Source of the DNA: Oceanobacillus bengalensis
GTDB taxonomy: Bacteria; Bacillota; Bacilli; Bacillales; Amphibacillaceae
Length of the DNA stretch: 64,000 nucleotides
NCBI RefSeq assembly: GCF_003628445.1
Contig: NZ_RBZO01000003.1
Coordinates: forward strand, 124,001 to 188,000
Reading direction: 5' to 3'
The stretch's first letter is position 1, and every line of letters starts with the position of its first letter. This document shows positions 30,485 to 41,455 of this stretch, one piece after another. Made by a program: the position numbers and the translations under genes. Under the pieces are notes generated by a model. The model was not told where the DNA came from and ran no database searches. It saw only the letters and a program-made list of their open reading frames with translations.

Positions 30485-30527
30485 TAGTGTAATTAACAAC
30501 AATCTTTCAGAAAACAGACTTGTCTAG

Positions 30528-31109
30528 TTATAGATACTTCTTCAAGAGCGTCCAGGCTTCATCTTTTCCTTCCGCTGTTTCTGCTGAGAACGGAAGTAAG
30601 ATATCCTCTTCAGCAATTTGTAACGTTTGTTTTGTACGTTTTAAATGTTTCGCCCTTTTACTCTTCGGTACTTTATCTAGTTTAGTTGCAACAACAATAA
30701 CCGGTAGTTCATGATATTTTAGAAATTCGTACATTTGAATGTCATCTTTTGTTGGTTCGTGACGGATGTCTGTTATCAATAGAGCTACTTTGAGATTCTC
30801 TCTTGTTTCAAAGTACTCCTCCATCATGCCTCCCCATTTTTCCCGCTCTTTTTTGGAAACTTTAGCATAGCCATATCCAGGAACATCAACAAAGTAAAAT
30901 GCTTCATTGATTTTATAAAAGTTTAACGTTTGTGTTTTCCCTGGCTTTGATGATGTTCTCGCTAAATTCTTACGGTTAATTAATTTATTTATAAATGATG
31001 ACTTTCCAACATTAGAACGACCTGCAAGGGCAATTTCTGGTAAACCCTCATTAGGATATTGCTTTTTACTTACCGCACTTATTACAATTTCTGCTTGTGT
31101 TACTTTCAT
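30528..31109 (-). CDS. engB: Ribosome biogenesis GTPase EngB (YsxC)
   Basis: Small essential GTPase of late 50S assembly. G1 [12 protein letters not shown] near residue 30, G3 DVPGYGYA, G4 TKLDK. 193 residues, the family norm. It follows lon by three bases; lon-ysxC is conserved in Bacillus. Confidence 0.97.
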   Translation of the reverse strand: MKVTQAEIVISAVSKKQYPNEGLPEIALAGRSNVGKSSFINKLINRKNLARTSSKPGKTQTLNFYKINEAFYFVDVPGYGYAKVSKKEREKWGGMMEEYFETRENLKVALLITDIRHEPTKDDIQMYEFLKYHELPVIVVATKLDKVPKSKRAKHLKRTKQTLQIAEEDILLPFSAETAEGKDEAWTLLKKYL

Positions 31110-31112
31110 TTT

Positions 31113-33428
31113 TTACTCCTCCACTAGTGCATGTTTTAATACTTCATCTAAATGCCCTACAGGAATAAAAGTTAAATCTTCATGGACACTCTCTGGAATA
31201 TTTTCAATATCTTTTTGGTTATCTATAGGGATGATAATTGTCTTTAATCCCGCACGATGTGCACCTAATGATTTTTCCTTTAATCCTCCGATTGGCAGTA
31301 CTTTACCTCGAAGTGTTATTTCACCTGTCATACCCACATCCCGTTTGACAGCTCGACCAGATAATGCAGAAACAAGAGCTGTCGCCATCGTAATACCTGC
31401 AGAAGGTCCATCTTTTGGTGTTGCTCCTTCTGGAACATGGATGTGAATATCGTATTTTTCATAAAAATCCGGATCAATTTGCAGTTCCTCAGCACGTGAT
31501 CTAATATAACTAAATGCCGCTTGAGCAGATTCCTGCATGACTTCTCCGAGCTTTCCAGTCAATGTTAGTTTACCTTTTCCAGGATAATGACTTACTTCTA
31601 TCGTTAAGATATCTCCACCAACAGTAGTATATGCTAGTCCAGTTGCTGCGCCGACTTGATCTTCCTTTTCCATTAAACCAAAACGGAAGATAGGTTTTCC
31701 CAGCAATTCTTCTAAGCTCTTATCTGTAACAATGACGCGTTTTTTCTCTTCTGAAATAATAATCTTGGCTGTTTTCCTACATAATTTTGCAAGTTGGCGC
31801 TCAAGTCCTCGCACACCCGCTTCCCTTGTATACATGCGAATTAATTTTAACAGAGCATCATCACGAATTTGCAGTTTACTTTTCGTTAATCCGTTTTCTT
31901 TTAATTGCTTTGGTAACAAATGGTCTTTTGCAATGTGAAGTTTTTCTATTTCTGTGTAACCTGAAAGTGATATTAGTTCCATACGATCAAGTAATGGTCC
32001 TGGGATTGTATTAACGTTGTTCGCTGTTGCAACAAATAAAACCTTAGACAAATCATACGGTTCTTCAATAAAATGGTCACTAAAATTACTATTTTGTTCT
32101 GGATCTAAAACTTCAAGCATTGCTGCAGATGGATCACCACGGAAATCATTTGACATTTTATCAATTTCATCAAGCAAGAATACAGGATTCGTCGTTTCTG
32201 CCTTTTTCATTCCTTGAATAATTCTTCCAGGCATGGCACCAACGTACGTTCTTCGGTGCCCTCTAATTTCAGCCTCATCACGAACACCACCCAGAGACAC
32301 ACGAACAAACTTACGATTCACTGAAGTTGCAATCGATCTAGCAAGAGAAGTTTTTCCGACACCTGGAGGCCCAACCAAGCAAAGAATTGGCCCTTTTAAT
32401 GAGTTAGTTAACTTTTGTACAGCTAAATATTCTAAAATACGTTCCTTCACCTTATCCAAGCCATAATGCTCGGTATTTAAGATATCCTCTGCGTATTTAA
32501 TATCAATCGTGTCTTTTGTCTTCTCCGTCCATGGTAATGCTAGCAACCAATCGAGATAATTCCGAATAATAGAACTCTCTGCAGAACTTTGTGGAACTTT
32601 TTCATACCTTCCAACTTCTTTTAGGGCGACTTTCATTACATTCTCAGGCATATTAGATTCTTTAATCTTTTCTCTTAATTGTTCAGTTTCCCCTGTTTTT
32701 CCTTCCTTTTCACCAAGTTCTTTCTGAATTGCCTTTAATTGTTCACGGAGGTAGTACTCTTTTTGTGTTTTCTCCATGGATGTTTTCACTCGTTGACCAA
32801 TTTTCTTTTCTAAATCCAATACTTTCTGTTCGTTAGAAATGAGCTGAACGAGCTTTTTCATTCTTTCTGTAACCGCTTGAATTTCAAGAATATCCTGTTT
32901 TTCTTTAACCTTTAACGACAAATGGGAAGCAATAATATCTGCTAACCTACCTGGTTCTTCAATATCACTAACAGTCGCCAATGATTCCTGCGTTACTTTT
33001 CTAGAAAGTTTTAGGTATTGTTCAAATTGAGAAAGCAAAGATCGCATTAATGCTTCTTCTACATGGGTCTCACCGTGTATATCTTCCATTTCCTCGATTT
33101 CAACAATAAATTCTTCTTCTGAATCTACAAAACGCTGAATTTCACCACGATACAATCCCTCAACTAATACGCGAATGGTTCCATTCGGCAATTTTAACAT
33201 TTGATTTACCTTGGCTAATGTCCCAATTTTATAGATGTCATTTGGTTCGGGCTCATCAAGGCTAACCTTTTTCTGTGCAGCTAGAAAGATTGTCTGGTCG
33301 TCCATCATTGCTTTTTCTAATGCAGCAACAGACTTGTCTCTACCTACATCAAGATGTAAAACCATCGTTGGAAACACAAGAATTCCACGTAATGGTAGGA
33401 GGGGGACTTGAATTATTTCCTTCGGCAT
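31113..33428 (-). CDS. lonA: ATP-dependent protease Lon
   Basis: Degrades misfolded and regulatory proteins. N-terminal substrate-binding domain ([23 protein letters not shown]), AAA+ domain with Walker [12 protein letters not shown] and Walker [10 protein letters not shown], and a C-terminal protease domain whose catalytic Ser is in [13 protein letters not shown] and Lys in [14 protein letters not shown]. Start at 33428 (MPKEIIQVP) has GGAGG eight bases upstream; the frame opens at 33443. About 771 residues. lonB, which lies between clpX and lonA in B. subtilis, is absent. Confidence 0.98.
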   Translation of the reverse strand: MPKEIIQVPLLPLRGILVFPTMVLHLDVGRDKSVAALEKAMMDDQTIFLAAQKKVSLDEPEPNDIYKIGTLAKVNQMLKLPNGTIRVLVEGLYRGEIQRFVDSEEEFIVEIEEMEDIHGETHVEEALMRSLLSQFEQYLKLSRKVTQESLATVSDIEEPGRLADIIASHLSLKVKEKQDILEIQAVTERMKKLVQLISNEQKVLDLEKKIGQRVKTSMEKTQKEYYLREQLKAIQKELGEKEGKTGETEQLREKIKESNMPENVMKVALKEVGRYEKVPQSSAESSIIRNYLDWLLALPWTEKTKDTIDIKYAEDILNTEHYGLDKVKERILEYLAVQKLTNSLKGPILCLVGPPGVGKTSLARSIATSVNRKFVRVSLGGVRDEAEIRGHRRTYVGAMPGRIIQGMKKAETTNPVFLLDEIDKMSNDFRGDPSAAMLEVLDPEQNSNFSDHFIEEPYDLSKVLFVATANNVNTIPGPLLDRMELISLSGYTEIEKLHIAKDHLLPKQLKENGLTKSKLQIRDDALLKLIRMYTREAGVRGLERQLAKLCRKTAKIIISEEKKRVIVTDKSLEELLGKPIFRFGLMEKEDQVGAATGLAYTTVGGDILTIEVSHYPGKGKLTLTGKLGEVMQESAQAAFSYIRSRAEELQIDPDFYEKYDIHIHVPEGATPKDGPSAGITMATALVSALSGRAVKRDVGMTGEITLRGKVLPIGGLKEKSLGAHRAGLKTIIIPIDNQKDIENIPESVHEDLTFIPVGHLDEVLKHALVEE

Positions 33429-33574
33429 GATGTGTACCTCCATATATATGTCTATATTATTGTCATGTTATTAAAGTTTATAGAAAAAGTTTTCATTTGT
33501 AAACTAAAGCATTCTAGGAATGTGAGTAACAAAGTATTTGTTTAGTTAGTATTCGCTGAAGTAAATTATATAAT

Positions 33575-33644
33575 CAAAAAAGAGACTAACGATAGCTCTA
33601 GTTCTCTTTTTTAAGAACTATTTTGCCAAAGTTAGTCTCTTTTC
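33575..33644 (-). terminator. Nested terminator after clpX
   Basis: Outer arms AAAAGAGACTAAC and GTTAGTCTCTTTTTT enclose an inner AGTTCTT/AAGAGAACT hairpin; T6 tail on the minus strand. It separates clpX from lon, so lon-engB has its own promoter in 33430-33560. Confidence 0.85.
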
Positions 33645-33679
33645 ACATCGTTAGATTGAATTCAAATTTGTACTTAAAA

Positions 33680-34957
33680 TCATGCACTTTCCTTAGGAAG
33701 TTTCTTTATTCCTTCTTGAACTGTACCATCACTAAATACAAGTGTTGGACTACCATCTTCATTGGCAACTGTTTCTTTCGTTATGACACATTTGTCAATA
33801 TCATCTCTTGATGGTAATTCAAACATAACTTCTAGCATAATTCCTTCAATAATGGATCTAAGTCCTCTGGCACCAGTTTTACGCTCAATTGCTTTCTTTG
33901 CAATCTCTAGGAGCGCGTCATCTTTAATTTCAAGTTCTACACTATCCATTTCAAAGAGTTTTTCGTATTGTTTTACAAGCGCGTTTTTCGGTTTCGTTAG
34001 AATCTGAACGAGTGCATCTTCATCTAATGGCTCAAGACTTCCAATAACAGGTATTCTACCAATAAATTCTGGAATTAAACCATAGCGTAACAAATCCTCT
34101 GGTAATACTTGAGACAGCAATTCACCCATTCCCAAATCCTCTTGTTTAGAGTTCGAGCCAAAACCGATTACTTTCTTACCAAGACGGCGTTTAATAACTT
34201 GATCAATCCCATCAAATGCTCCGCCTACGATGAATAGAATGTTTGTTGTATCGATTTGGATAAATTCCTGATGTGGGTGTTTACGGCCGCCTTGAGGTGG
34301 AACACTTGCTACTGTTCCTTCAAGTATTTTAAGTAATGCTTGCTGTACACCTTCACCAGATACATCACGTGTAATAGAAGGGTTTTCAGATTTACGTGCT
34401 ACTTTATCAATTTCATCGATATAGATAATTCCCTTTTCAGCTTTTTCTACATCGTAATCAGCCGCTTGAATTAATTTTAGTAGAATATTTTCTACATCTT
34501 CCCCAACATAACCCGCTTCTGTTAAAGAAGTAGCATCCGCCATTGCAAACGGAACATTAATAATTCTTGCTAATGTCTGTGCTAGTAACGTCTTCCCACT
34601 TCCTGTAGGTCCAATCATAGCAATGTTACTTTTTGACAATTCTACATCATCATTGCTTTTCGGAGAATTAATACGTTTATAATGGTTGTAAACTGCTACA
34701 GATAAATTTTTCTTCGCTTTTTCCTGACCGATAACATAATCATCTAATATGTCACAGATTTCTTTCGGTTTTGGAATTTCTTTTAATTCCATTTCCTCTT
34801 CCGTACCTAATTCTTCTTCTACAATTTCTGTACATAACTCAATACACTCATCACATATATAAACGCCAGGACCTGCAACTAGCTTTCTTACTTGATCTTG
34901 GCCTTTTCCACAAAACGAGCATTTTAATTGTCCTTTTTCTTCGTTAAACTTGAACAT
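33680..34957 (-). CDS. clpX: Clp protease ATPase subunit ClpX
   Basis: Unfoldase partner of ClpP. The N-terminal zinc domain has CSFCGKGQ and [11 protein letters not shown]+ motifs are Walker A GPTGSGKT and Walker B IYIDEIDK; the pore loop is GYVGED; the ClpP-binding IGF loop is seen in KKVIGFGSN; sensor 2 is [10 protein letters not shown]. 425 residues, full length. Next after tig in transcription order but separated by about 347 bases. Confidence 0.98.
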   Translation of the reverse strand: MFKFNEEKGQLKCSFCGKGQDQVRKLVAGPGVYICDECIELCTEIVEEELGTEEEMELKEIPKPKEICDILDDYVIGQEKAKKNLSVAVYNHYKRINSPKSNDDVELSKSNIAMIGPTGSGKTLLAQTLARIINVPFAMADATSLTEAGYVGEDVENILLKLIQAADYDVEKAEKGIIYIDEIDKVARKSENPSITRDVSGEGVQQALLKILEGTVASVPPQGGRKHPHQEFIQIDTTNILFIVGGAFDGIDQVIKRRLGKKVIGFGSNSKQEDLGMGELLSQVLPEDLLRYGLIPEFIGRIPVIGSLEPLDEDALVQILTKPKNALVKQYEKLFEMDSVELEIKDDALLEIAKKAIERKTGARGLRSIIEGIMLEVMFELPSRDDIDKCVITKETVANEDGSPTLVFSDGTVQEGIKKLPKESA

Positions 34958-35240
34958 AACCTTTTCACCCCTACATATCCTAAAAATCTAGGCTTAAACT
35001 TATAGACATCATATCAGAACAACATCAAAAAACAAAATAAAATACATTGTGCTACCGATTTGAATATTCTCAAGAATAAGTTTTACTTGTATTAATTATC
35101 TTTTAATTATTCAAAAAGTCAAATCATATTACTTATACTATATGACAGTTTCTAAATTTAAGTCGCTTTTCTTGTAATTCGGTATCCTTCTAAAGCAATT
35201 ATATCTATGTATTTAAGAAAGTTTTCGTATAAAGTATATA
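34958..35240. other. AT-rich gap without a gene
   Basis: About 280 bases between clpX and the tig terminator. No ribosome site followed by a plausible frame is seen on either strand. It presumably holds the clpX promoter, but I could not single out one convincing -35/-10 pair. Confidence 0.5.
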
Positions 35241-35272
35241 AAACAAGGTGCGAAGTAATTCGCACCTTGTTT
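35241..35272 (-). terminator. Terminator after tig
   Basis: AAACAAGGTGCGAA pairs with TTCGCACCTTGTTT around four bases, followed by T-rich sequence on the minus strand. Confidence 0.88.
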
Positions 35273-35304
35273 ATGCACTTATATTGCTATGATTGAACCT
35301 AACT

Positions 35305-36591
35305 TTACAGTGCCTTACTTTGATCTGCTAAGAATTCAATCGCTTTTCTCATAAGGATGTCACTTTCAATCGCTTCTGTATTTCCACCAAGCATTGGAAT
35401 TAATTGACCTGCTTCAATTCCATACATGGAAGCCATTTTCTCAAGCTCTTCGTTAATATCTTCTTCAGATACTTCTAGATTTTCCGCTTTTGCAATCGCT
35501 TCTAACGTTAGATTTGTTTTAACACGCTTCGCAGCATCTTCTTTCATTTGTTCTTTTAATGCTGCTTCGTCTTGACCTGAGAATTGTGAATACATTTCTA
35601 ACGTCATACCTTGCATTTGTAAACGTTGTTCGAACTCTCTTACCATTTGTTCTAATTCCGTTTCGACCATCGCTTCAGGAATTTCTACTTGTGCATTTTC
35701 AGATGCCTTTTCAAGTAGTTGTTCACGTTTTTCGTTTTCAGCTGCTTGTTTTTTCTCAGCTTCAAGCTCTTCTTTTTTCTTATTCTTCAATTCTTCTAGT
35801 GATTCAGCTTCGTCATCGACATCTTTAGCAAATTCATCATCTAATTCAGGTAGTTCTTTGAACTTGATTTCATGAATTTTAACCTTAAATGTTGCAACTT
35901 TTCCAGCTAAATCTTCCGCATGGTAATCCTCAGGGAAAGTTACTTCTACTTCTGTATCTTCCTCTGCTTTCTTTCCAACTAATTGCTCTTCAAATCCAGG
36001 TATGAATGAACCAGAACCGATTTCTAGTGAGTGATTTTCACCTTTTCCACCATCAAAAGCCTCTCCATCCATGAATCCTTCAAAGTCAATTACCACTGTG
36101 TCGCCATCTTGGACTTCGCCTTCTTCTTTTACAACAAGTTCTGCATGACGTTCACGGATTTTCTCGATTTCTGTATCAACATCTTCATCTGTTACTTCTA
36201 CAGATACCTCTTCCACTTCTAGGCCTTTGTATTCACCAAGGGTTACTTCTGGTTTCACTTCTACTTCAGCAGTAAAGATTAAATCTTTTCCTTTTTCAAT
36301 TTGCTCTATATCGACATCTGGTTGTGCAATTGGGAAGATATTCGTTTCGTCAATCGCTTTACGATAAGCGTCTTGTAGAACGACATCTACTGCATCTTGA
36401 TATAGAGATTCAACACCAAAGCGTTTTTCAAAAAGTCCACGTGGCATTTTACCTTTACGGAATCCAGGCACTTGAATATCTTTAACAACTTTCTTAAATG
36501 CCTTATCTAATGCAACATCAAATTCTGCAGCTGGCACTTCGAATGTTAGTACCCCTTTATTACCTTCTTGTTTTTCCCATTTAGCTGACAT
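35305..36591 (-). CDS. tig: Trigger factor chaperone
   Basis: Ribosome-bound chaperone and peptidyl-prolyl isomerase. N-terminal ribosome-binding signature [21 protein letters not shown] domain (about 160-245: [22 protein letters not shown]); helical C-terminal chaperone arms. Start at 36591 ([13 protein letters not shown]) has GGAGGG upstream; the frame opens at 36606. About 428 residues. tig-clpX order is conserved. Confidence 0.98.
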   Translation of the reverse strand: MSAKWEKQEGNKGVLTFEVPAAEFDVALDKAFKKVVKDIQVPGFRKGKMPRGLFEKRFGVESLYQDAVDVVLQDAYRKAIDETNIFPIAQPDVDIEQIEKGKDLIFTAEVEVKPEVTLGEYKGLEVEEVSVEVTDEDVDTEIEKIRERHAELVVKEEGEVQDGDTVVIDFEGFMDGEAFDGGKGENHSLEIGSGSFIPGFEEQLVGKKAEEDTEVEVTFPEDYHAEDLAGKVATFKVKIHEIKFKELPELDDEFAKDVDDEAESLEELKNKKKEELEAEKKQAAENEKREQLLEKASENAQVEIPEAMVETELEQMVREFEQRLQMQGMTLEMYSQFSGQDEAALKEQMKEDAAKRVKTNLTLEAIAKAENLEVSEEDINEELEKMASMYGIEAGQLIPMLGGNTEAIESDILMRKAIEFLADQSKAL

Positions 36592-36727
36592 ATATTTTCC
36601 CTCCAAAATCTATTATATCCATTTTATAATTATGTACATGACTATAATTACTATATATTCCTCTAAAATGCAACCATCTTATTATATCATAATTCATAAG
36701 GCTTTCAAGCATTTCTACTAAATCAAT

Positions 36728-37705
36728 CTATTCTTCTATAATGCTTAGATAAAGTGATTCGCACATTTTTATTTGTTCGATATAAAAAGTGACTTCTTTA
36801 TCATGAACCTGATCTAACAGTTGAATATTTAAATATTCGCTCCCAATTACTTCTAACGCCTTTCCAATATGCACATACTGATTATCGCTAGGCAAAATTG
36901 GGTACATTACATAAGTATATCGACTGAGCACCTTTTTTAATAATTGATATAATGATGGATTTTGTTGCTCAAGGTCTGTTATATAGCGAAGTGTTTCTAT
37001 TATCATTTCACTTGATTCCAAGTCTTCCACATTGGAAGGATTTATTTGTTGGCTTATGCCAAATTTATGTATGTCTACTCGTTTGTCCCAATTCATATCT
37101 TTTAACCAAATGAAAATTGCTGTTTTTGTTATAGGGTGAACATTTTCATCAGTGAGTAGTGCTTCGATTTTATTGGTTGGCTGGGCTTTTAGCTTCCGTA
37201 AATTCTCCACTACTCTCCACTGCTCAGGATAATCGTTTTTCTCCATCACTTCAAACAACTGACTAAGTAGTTTATCCCCGGAGTCTACAGCAACGTCTAT
37301 TCTCATCCGCTCACTAATTTCATAAAGCTGTTTAAATTGGTCACGGTATAGCTTTGGAATATCATGGTTCTGTAACTCATATTCTATTTTATCCATTAAC
37401 AAATCATATTGATGGGTTTGAAATAGAATGGTTAAATAAATATGTACATAATTGTAATAGCTCTTGCCTGGGTATTGCATCAATTCTTCGCATAGACGCT
37501 CAGCCTCATTAAATCGCCCTAACTCCATTAAACAAATTAATTTACCAGTTACAATCTCATAATCATCTATTTGATATGCTAATAACTTATTTAACTTCGA
37601 TAATGCGGTTTCATAACGCTTTTCTTTTAGTGCTGATAAACTCTCTTCTTCTAATGTTTTCTTCCATTTCGGAAAAAGAATAATATTATCATTCTCCATC
37701 TGCAT
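36728..37705 (-). CDS. ysoA: TPR-repeat protein YsoA
   Basis: 325-residue soluble helical protein. N-terminal tetratricopeptide-like repeats (KEKRYETALSKLNKLLAYQIDDYEIVTGKLICLMELGRFNEAERLCEEL) are visible; no membrane segment or catalytic motif. Starts at ATG after AAGGAGGTG. Position just upstream of tig matches B. subtilis ysoA, whose role is unknown. The leucine operon next to it there is not present; two tRNA genes follow instead. Confidence 0.82.
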   Translation of the reverse strand: MQMENDNIILFPKWKKTLEEESLSALKEKRYETALSKLNKLLAYQIDDYEIVTGKLICLMELGRFNEAERLCEELMQYPGKSYYNYVHIYLTILFQTHQYDLLMDKIEYELQNHDIPKLYRDQFKQLYEISERMRIDVAVDSGDKLLSQLFEVMEKNDYPEQWRVVENLRKLKAQPTNKIEALLTDENVHPITKTAIFIWLKDMNWDKRVDIHKFGISQQINPSNVEDLESSEMIIETLRYITDLEQQNPSLYQLLKKVLSRYTYVMYPILPSDNQYVHIGKALEVIGSEYLNIQLLDQVHDKEVTFYIEQIKMCESLYLSIIEE

Positions 37706-37792
37706 CCATTCACCTCCTTTTGTTAGTGTAATTATATTATAGTACGATATATATTAGATATACATTCCCTAATAAATAAAAAAGTAAACAAA

Positions 37793-37820
37793 AAGAAACT
37801 CAATTATCCTTGAGTTTCCT
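37793..37820 (-). terminator. Terminator after tRNA-Arg
   Basis: GAAACTCAA pairs with TTGAGTTTC, followed by TTTTTG on the minus strand, seven bases beyond the tRNA-Arg 3' end. It ends the two-tRNA unit. Confidence 0.8.
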
Positions 37821-37826
37821 TCTTAA

Positions 37827-37900
37827 CGTCCCAGGAGAGATTCGAACTCCCGACCCACAGCTTAGAAGGCTGTTGCTCTATCCTGCTGAGCTACTGGGAC
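37827..37900 (-). tRNA. tRNA-Arg (anticodon TCT)
   Basis: Complete cloverleaf: acceptor GTCCCAG/CTGGGAC, D loop AGCTCAGCAGGATAGAGC, anticodon stem ACAGC/GCTGT with loop CTTCTAA, and T arm GGGAGTTCGAATCTCTC. The loop centre gives anticodon TCT, reading AGA/AGG. Discriminator is G, and CCA is not encoded. Confidence 0.97.
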
Positions 37901-37905
37901 AAATA

Positions 37906-37979
37906 TGGAGCGGGTGAAGGGAATCGAACCCTCATCATCAGCTTGGAAGGCTGAGGTTTTACCACTAAACTACACCCGC
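37906..37979 (-). tRNA. tRNA-Gly (anticodon TCC)
   Basis: Complete cloverleaf: acceptor GCGGGTG/CACCCGC, anticodon stem TCAGC/GCTGA with loop CTTCCAA giving anticodon TCC, and T arm with GGTTCGATTCC. The 3' end TCCA is encoded, unlike the adjacent tRNA-Arg five bases downstream, with which it is probably co-transcribed. Confidence 0.97.
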
Positions 37980-38124
37980 ATTTTTATATGAAACATATCG
38001 AAATTCCACTCAACGACCAACACACCTCGATATCTACTAACATATCTAAAGGGTAGATCGTTACTTAATTTAACGAACAAATAACATTATATTAAGAATC
38101 CATCTTTTTGTCAATGATTTTACT

Positions 38125-38166
38125 AAAAAAAACAAACGAAGCAAAACCATATTGCTTCGTTTGTAG
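38125..38166 (-). terminator. Terminator after ysnB
   Basis: AAACGAAGCAA pairs with TTGCTTCGTTT and is followed by a run of eight T on the minus strand. Confidence 0.88.
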
Positions 38167-38184
38167 TTTAGGTACGAGTGCCTT

Positions 38185-38694
38185 CTATAGTGAACCTTGG
38201 AAATTCATATCTTGAACCAGCTGTCCGTCTACTGTGTAAAACTGTACACTTATGCTTTGTACTGTTTCCCATTCCATTACAGCATAGGTTGGTTCTGGCC
38301 TATTTCTAGGCAATCGGATACTACCAGGGTTAATGAATAGCTGCCGATCAATTTTTTCCGCCCCAGCTATATGTGTATGACCAAAACATATAACATTCGC
38401 TCCAACTTCTTCTGCACGATATGATAATTTCATTAGATTCATTTTCACATTGTACAGGTGACCATGGGTTACAAAGAATGTTAGCCCATCTATGGTAATC
38501 ACTTCTTCATTTGGAAACATTGAATCCATATCACAATTTCCTCTTACTTTGTAAAATCCTTCTAATTCATCTGTGTTAAAATCTAGTTCAGAATCTCCAC
38601 AATGAATCAGGTTAGATATTTGATGGCGCGCTTTTATGGCGGACAATTCCTCTGTTAAACCATGACTATCACTTACGATTAATACCTTAGACAT
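38185..38694 (-). CDS. ysnB: YsnB/YfcE-type metallophosphoesterase
   Basis: Small calcineurin-like phosphoesterase. Metal motifs in order: SDSHG, IHCGDSE, VRGNCD, VTHGH and FGHTH. MSKVLIVSDSHG at 38694 is the natural start (frame opens at 38736); it overlaps the 3' end of rdgB by 8 bases and has GGGGGA upstream. About 169 residues. Substrate is not known; coupling to rdgB and rph is conserved. Confidence 0.93.
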   Translation of the reverse strand: MSKVLIVSDSHGLTEELSAIKARHQISNLIHCGDSELDFNTDELEGFYKVRGNCDMDSMFPNEEVITIDGLTFFVTHGHLYNVKMNLMKLSYRAEEVGANVICFGHTHIAGAEKIDRQLFINPGSIRLPRNRPEPTYAVMEWETVQSISVQFYTVDGQLVQDMNFQGSL

Positions 38695-39289
38695 GTGACA
38701 AATCCCCCAATAAACCTTCCAATTGGTCAATTGCATTTTTTCGATGGCTTATTTGGTTTTTCTCCTCTGGAAGGAGTTCAGCTAATGTCTTAGAATATCC
38801 TTCTGGAATAAAAATTGGATCATACCCGAAGCCATTCACACCCATTTCTTCAAAAGCTATTCTGCCCTCACAATACCCAGTCCGAAATAAGGTTTCTTTT
38901 CCTGGAATAGCAATTGCTAACATGCAAATAAATCGTGCCGTTCGCTTGTCCATTGGCGTATTTTTTAATTCTTCTAATACCTTTGCCATATTGGCTTTGT
39001 CATCTTTATCCTCACCAGCATACCGAGCAGAATATACACCAGGCCTACCGTCCAACGCATCAATGATTAACCCTGAATCATCTGCTAAAACCGGAATATC
39101 TAAATAACGAGAGATCCCTTCTGCTTTTAAAGCAGCATTTTCTTCAAATGTTTTTCCGGTTTCTTCAATATCAGGGGTGAATCTTTCCATTTCTAGTAGT
39201 GACTTTGCTACAATATTCCCTTTAGCAAAGAAAGTTTTAAATTCCCTAGCTTTACCTTTGTTTTTTGTTGCAATTACAATTTCTTTCAT
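38687..39289 (-). CDS. rdgB: XTP/dITP diphosphatase (RdgB/HAM1)
   Basis: Removes non-canonical purine triphosphates (ITP, XTP) from the nucleotide pool. Motifs: ATKNKGKAREF at the N terminus, ADDSGLIIDALDGRPGVYSARYAG in the middle and ISHRKNAIDQL near the end. 200 residues. Middle gene of rph-rdgB-ysnB. Confidence 0.97.
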   Translation of the reverse strand: MKEIVIATKNKGKAREFKTFFAKGNIVAKSLLEMERFTPDIEETGKTFEENAALKAEGISRYLDIPVLADDSGLIIDALDGRPGVYSARYAGEDKDDKANMAKVLEELKNTPMDKRTARFICMLAIAIPGKETLFRTGYCEGRIAFEEMGVNGFGYDPIFIPEGYSKTLAELLPEEKNQISHRKNAIDQLEGLLGDLSHV

Positions 39290-39307
39290 GATCCTACCCC
39301 TTACTTA

Positions 39308-40057
39308 TTATCGTATTGTCTCTCCAACACGGCTTGCTAAGTCTCCAATGGTTGCTTTTTGAATTTCAAAAATTTGCTCCAACCCTTCCGAAGCTAACAT
39401 CAACATTGTTTTTAATTGATCGACAGTAAAAGTAGCTTCTTCACCTGTTCCCTGTATTTCTACAAATTCCCCTGAACCAGTCATCACAATATTCATATCA
39501 ACATTTGCCCCAGAATCTTCCTCATAGTTCAAATCTAATATTGCGGTATCATCTGCTAAAATACCTACAGAAGTAGCAGCCAAAAATTCTTTTACTGGCA
39601 TTTGTTTAATCTTCTTTTTTTCTAATAATTGACCAAAAGCTAAAACGACTGCAACAAAAGCTCCGGTAATCGATGCCGTTCTTGTACCACCATCTGCTTG
39701 AATAACATCACAATCAACCCAAACTGTGCGTTCCCCAAATTTATCTAAATCTACTACAGAACGAAGCGCTCTACCTATTAGACGTTGTATTTCCATCGTT
39801 CTACCACTAACTTTACCTTTAGAGGATTCTCTTATATTACGCTCGGCTGTCGCCCTAGGTAACATAGAATATTCCGCTGCAATCCAACCTTTACCCTGTC
39901 CGCGCATAAATGGAGGAACACGTTCTTCAATACTTGCATTACAAATTACTTTTGTATTACCAACAGTAATTAAAACGGAACCTTCTGGATGACTAATATA
40001 ATTTTTTTCAATTGTAATTGGTCTTAGACGATTATTTTCACGATGATCATTTCTCAT
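39308..40057 (-). CDS. rph: Ribonuclease PH
   Basis: Phosphorolytic 3' exoribonuclease that trims tRNA precursors. RNase PH fold with [51 protein letters not shown] and [17 protein letters not shown]. 249 residues. Starts at ATG after GGAGG; first gene of rph-rdgB-ysnB. Confidence 0.97.
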   Translation of the reverse strand: MRNDHRENNRLRPITIEKNYISHPEGSVLITVGNTKVICNASIEERVPPFMRGQGKGWIAAEYSMLPRATAERNIRESSKGKVSGRTMEIQRLIGRALRSVVDLDKFGERTVWVDCDVIQADGGTRTASITGAFVAVVLAFGQLLEKKKIKQMPVKEFLAATSVGILADDTAILDLNYEEDSGANVDMNIVMTGSGEFVEIQGTGEEATFTVDQLKTMLMLASEGLEQIFEIQKATIGDLASRVGETIR

Positions 40058-40136
40058 ATGTATAAACTCCTCCTTATTACAACCATTAGCTTACCATATT
40101 TTATACAAAAGGAACACGCACATACAAATCAAAAGA

Positions 40137-40213
40137 AAAGTGGAAGCGCCCGTTTAAAGACGTACGGAGGTGAGGGAAGTCTCGCTAGTCGTTGGTCCGC
40201 TTGCGCTAGACAG
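40137..40213. repeat. Palindromic repeat family 2, short copy
   Basis: About 77 bases from GTGGAAGCGCCCGTTTA to CCGCTTGCGCTAGACAG. Its arms (AGCGC ... and ... GCGCT; GACGTACGG inside) can fold on themselves. The same sequence, interrupted by extra DNA, recurs at 49.8 kb. Lies in the rph-gerM gap next to the gerM terminator. Confidence 0.8.
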
Positions 40214-40216
40214 CAA

Positions 40217-40253
40217 AAGAAAAAGAAGAGGCTTATAATACTCAGCCTCTTGT
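40217..40253 (-). terminator. Terminator after gerM
   Basis: AAGAGGCTGAGT pairs with the ATAAGCCTCTT arm and is followed by CTTTTTC on the minus strand. Confidence 0.8.
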
Positions 40254-41336
40254 TTATAGTTTTTCAGTTGGATTATAAGATTGTTTCGTTACTGGTTCAT
40301 CATAAGTCTCACCGTTTTCACTTACTAATTGGTCAACATTTTCAACTTTTACATCTACAGCTTCAACACCTTCTTGTTCTGTTAACGTTCGTACAAGTGT
40401 TTCCATCACTTCATCTGCAATCACTGACTGTTCATCTTCCATTAATATGTTCTCGTTGAACATTAATTGTAATACACCATCTTCAAGTGTAGGTTCATTT
40501 GCTAGAACTGCATCAGAATTAAATACGTGCACAACGTTTGAGTTCAAACCAGGTCCTTCCATTAATGCTTGTACGATGGAGGAATAAACATTCTCCTCAT
40601 TTGACTCAACATACTGTGTAACAGGAACATAATAACGATTTTCATTATGTTCTGCGGGATAATACATCGTTACTGCTTCACTTTCGAGCAAATCAACTGC
40701 ATTTGCTTCTGCTACATTAATTCCATTCGCACGTGAATATCCATCACCCATTGGTGTTCCGTTTACAGGCATTACATCTTGAGGATGACCATTAATCCAA
40801 AGTTGAACCTTATCAACATTTTCAAATTGGGTAAGTGTATGTGTTATTGCCTCCAAGATTTTAACTTCTTCGGTTGGTTCATAATTTTTAAATTCCTCAG
40901 AAACATCTACAATTAATGTTCCTTCTTCATTTACATTCACACCTAGTATCTCTGTTCCTTCAGGTAATACTGCCTGAAAACCATTCGGTAACATCGAAGT
41001 CACAGGGCCCCCAATAACTAAATGCTCTAAGACCTGTGTTGCAACTTCCTTCGATTCGAGTTGTGGTAACTCAAGTGTTTGAGCAGCTAACATCCCATTC
41101 TTATCAAGTAAATATAGTTCTCTAGGTACCATTTCAGATACCTGTTCAGCCTCTTCATCCACAAGTTCCTCTGTTCCTTCAGTTGAAGATACATCTTCTA
41201 TATTATCAACTGCTTCTGCATCTTCTTGCGGTGGATCCATTTCTTCATTTTTTATCGATTGCTCCCCCTGAAAACACCCTGATAATAAGATTGACACAGT
41301 TATTGCACCTGTTAATAGATAGACTTTCTTTTTCAT
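40254..41336 (-). CDS. gerM: Spore germination lipoprotein GerM
   Basis: Lipoprotein with two GerMN domains, needed in Bacillus for normal sporulation and germination. Signal peptide MKKKVYLLTGAITVSILLSGC ends in a lipobox (LLSGC) with Cys21. The first GerMN domain (about 95-185) contains GTEILGVNVNEEGTLIVDVSEEF; the second (about 220-330) follows. An acidic linker (about 32-68) comes after the lipid anchor. 360 residues. Confidence 0.94.
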   Translation of the reverse strand: MKKKVYLLTGAITVSILLSGCFQGEQSIKNEEMDPPQEDAEAVDNIEDVSSTEGTEELVDEEAEQVSEMVPRELYLLDKNGMLAAQTLELPQLESKEVATQVLEHLVIGGPVTSMLPNGFQAVLPEGTEILGVNVNEEGTLIVDVSEEFKNYEPTEEVKILEAITHTLTQFENVDKVQLWINGHPQDVMPVNGTPMGDGYSRANGINVAEANAVDLLESEAVTMYYPAEHNENRYYVPVTQYVESNEENVYSSIVQALMEGPGLNSNVVHVFNSDAVLANEPTLEDGVLQLMFNENILMEDEQSVIADEVMETLVRTLTEQEGVEAVDVKVENVDQLVSENGETYDEPVTKQSYNPTEKL

Positions 41337-41417
41337 GCCTATACCTCCTACGATGGTTTGTACTATTATATATACGAGCCTTCAGGAAAAATAGACCATT
41401 CTATATAAAATAGACAT

Positions 41418-41455
41418 AAAAAAATCAGGTATTTTATTTTAATACCTGATTTTTC
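41418..41455 (-). terminator. Terminator overlapping the 3' end of murI
   Basis: AAATCAGGTATTAAA pairs with TTTTAATACCTGATTT-type arms and ends in T7 on the minus strand. The 5' arm contains the last codons of murI (NQVLK) and the stop lies in the loop. Confidence 0.82.
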
